Below the pieces are notes generated by a model. The model was not told the origin of the DNA. It was given only the letters and a program-made list of their open reading frames with translations, and made no database searches. Source: Clostridiaceae bacterium (GTDB lineage: Bacteria; Bacillota; Clostridia; Oscillospirales; Acutalibacteraceae). Taken from it: DNA of 50,631 nucleotides. Positions 49,730 to 50,631 of this stretch are shown here, one piece after another. The stretch lies in contig CAJGCQ010000001.1 in NCBI GenBank assembly GCA_904501875.1, positions 1-50,631 of the forward strand, in the 5' to 3' direction. Each line of letters begins with the position of its first letter. Position 1 is the first letter of the stretch. The position numbers and the translations under genes were made by a program.

Positions 49730-49758
49730 ATATTACCACCGCAGGGGCAATATGTCAA
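49730..49758 (-). promoter_or_regulatory. Promoter of rny
   Basis: -35 TTGACA (49753-49758) and -10 TAATAT (49730-49735), 17-base spacer. The 160-base leader contains the stems CCCTTTC / GAAAGGG and GCACGG / CCGTGC; no known riboswitch was recognised in it. Confidence 0.7.
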
Positions 49759-49808
49759 GAAATACATAAAAAGGTTTTAAATTTTAAAATACATTGGATA
49801 TATATTAT

Positions 49809-49846
49809 AAAAACCTTCTGCCCGAAAAATCGGGCAAAAGGTTTTT
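49809..49846. terminator. Terminator after the ECF S-component gene
   Basis: A long stem: AAAAACCTT with AAGGTTTTT and TGCCCGA with TCGGGCA, loop AAAA, flanked by A and T runs on both sides, so it works in both directions. It overlaps the stop codon area of the S-component gene. Confidence 0.93.
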
Positions 49847-50364
49847 CAATTCCTCGTTATATATCTTTCCGAGTGCTTAAGCACCGCTATAATCGGGCAG
49901 ATAAGAATTCCGCAGATAAAATTGCTGACCCCGTGAACAAAGTCCCAGGGCAGTCCTGCGGCAATCCAGGCTATGGTGCCCTTAAAATCAAGCCCGAACA
50001 AAAGCGCCTGAGCGGGGGCGTAAAGGGTGCCGAATAAAAAGCCGTGCAATGCGCAGACCGTCATATAAACAATGGGTTTTGCCTTTGTCGGGATATTTTC
50101 AGGCAACAGCATTACCGCTCCCCAAAGGACAGCCCATATGTAAAGATAGGGTATCCACCACATAGCAAGGCCCGAAAAAAAACCGTTTATAAAGACATAT
50201 ACATAAATAGGATACAGCGCTTTTTTCCTGTAAACTACCGTTATCGCCACAATAAACATCCCTAAAAGATGCACGTTAGGGAGTACTTCCATTGCTATTT
50301 TAGTGGAGTACATCAGCGCCCCCAAAAGGGCGAAAACGGCAATTTCCTTAATATTTAGCTTCAA
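49846..50364 (-). CDS. ECF transporter S component
   Basis: Substrate-binding membrane subunit of an energy-coupling-factor vitamin transporter. The 172 residues contain about six hydrophobic segments and the small-residue pattern ALLGALMYSTKIAMEVLP in helix 1, typical of S components that pack against the shared EcfT. It starts only two bases after the upstream DUF4430 gene. DUF4430 proteins resemble the C-terminal domain of B12-binding transcobalamin, so a corrinoid substrate is possible; this is inference, as S components cannot be assigned a ligand by eye. No ecfA/ecfT genes are in the window. Confidence 0.8.
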   Translation of the reverse strand: MKLNIKEIAVFALLGALMYSTKIAMEVLPNVHLLGMFIVAITVVYRKKALYPIYVYVFINGFFSGLAMWWIPYLYIWAVLWGAVMLLPENIPTKAKPIVYMTVCALHGFLFGTLYAPAQALLFGLDFKGTIAWIAAGLPWDFVHGVSNFICGILICPIIAVLKHSERYITRN

Positions 50365-50366
50365 GG

Positions 50367-50631
50367 CTATTTTTCCGCCTTAAAGGCATATTCAGCACCA
50401 GCGGTAACCTCTGTGGACTCGACACCCTTAGAAGCATACTGACCGTTCTCGTAAAACGCCCAATACATTCCGTCTTTATCGTAATCGAGGGTGACTCCGT
50501 TTACGGTTTTTACATAGAGTCCGTACTTGCCGTCGTCTCCCGCTATGAGGTTTTCCTCAAGCAGAGCCTCGCCCACCGTCTTTTTATCGGTGCTGATTGT
50601 AAAATCGGTTTCCAAGCCGTCAGCATCGGTC
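50367..50631 (-). CDS. DUF4430 (transcobalamin-like C-terminal) protein, partial
   Basis: Only the last 87 residues are in the window; the frame is open to the right edge. The end reads YDKDGMYWAFYENGQYASKG and then VTAGAEYAFKAEK, the usual C-terminal pattern of DUF4430 domains (PF14478): W, NGxxAxxGV, and a DGDxxxF-like final strand. Full-length relatives are commonly secreted or lipid-anchored; the N-terminus is not visible. It is cotranscribed with the S component two bases downstream. Confidence 0.8.
   Translation of the reverse strand, partial: TDADGLETDFTISTDKKTVGEALLEENLIAGDDGKYGLYVKTVNGVTLDYDKDGMYWAFYENGQYASKGVESTEVTAGAEYAFKAEK

Overview
The window reads as a chromosomal segment of a low-to-mid GC, Gram-positive Clostridia-type bacterium, most likely a gut Oscillospiraceae/Ruminococcaceae relative (inference). 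The evidence is the Firmicutes order of the S10-spc-alpha ribosomal genes with a small KOW-domain protein between map and infA, zinc-binding S4, S14 and Adk, homodimeric class II GlyRS, RNase Y, a PyrR attenuator, strong AGGAGG ribosome binding sites, and near-consensus TTGACA-17-TATAAT promoters. It is almost entirely housekeeping DNA. No prophage, transposase, CRISPR array, rRNA or resistance island was seen.

Layout. 1-0.66 kb: 3' end of secF (+), then a decayed XRE-type regulator. 0.9-8.8 kb (-): glyS and a Na+/Pi cotransporter; trkH-trkA-gtrA; greA-lysS. 8.8-9.5 kb (+): a two-gene cassette of small unknown proteins with a perfect promoter and terminator. 9.5-11.7 kb (-): pyrR and a uracil permease behind a PyrR-type attenuator. 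11.7-13.2 kb (+): a candidate small RNA and a DUF348/G5/3D cell-wall protein. 13.2-14.5 kb (-): enolase. 14.5-21 kb (+): rlmB, a catalytically dead P-type-ATPase-like membrane protein, metG, tatD and an Asn/Gln/Lys-repeat micropeptide. 21-22.6 kb (-): prfC. 22.7-38.7 kb (-): one long ribosomal superoperon, read rpsJ to rplQ, with secY, adk, map, infA and rpoA, a structured 5' leader and a structured 3' UTR. 38.9-39.0 kb (-): tRNA-Ser(GGA). 39.4-47.9 kb (-): rpoB-rpoC-mrp. 48-49.8 kb (-): rny. 49.8-50.6 kb (-): an ECF-transporter S component and the end of a DUF4430 protein.

How the genes work together. The window carries core gene expression (RNA polymerase alpha/beta/beta', GreA, RNase Y, about 24 r-proteins, IF1, RF3, three tRNA synthetases, one tRNA, RlmB, MAP), SecY/SecF export, ion and phosphate uptake, and uracil salvage controlled by PyrR. 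The most unusual items are the pseudo-P-type ATPase coupled to rlmB, the repeat micropeptide whose ribosome binding site lies in a hairpin, a large palindromic structure in the rplQ 3' UTR (the position where L17DE RNAs occur in other Firmicutes), and repeat-like insertions around rpsJ. All motif and structure calls were made by eye. No database or folding program was run.
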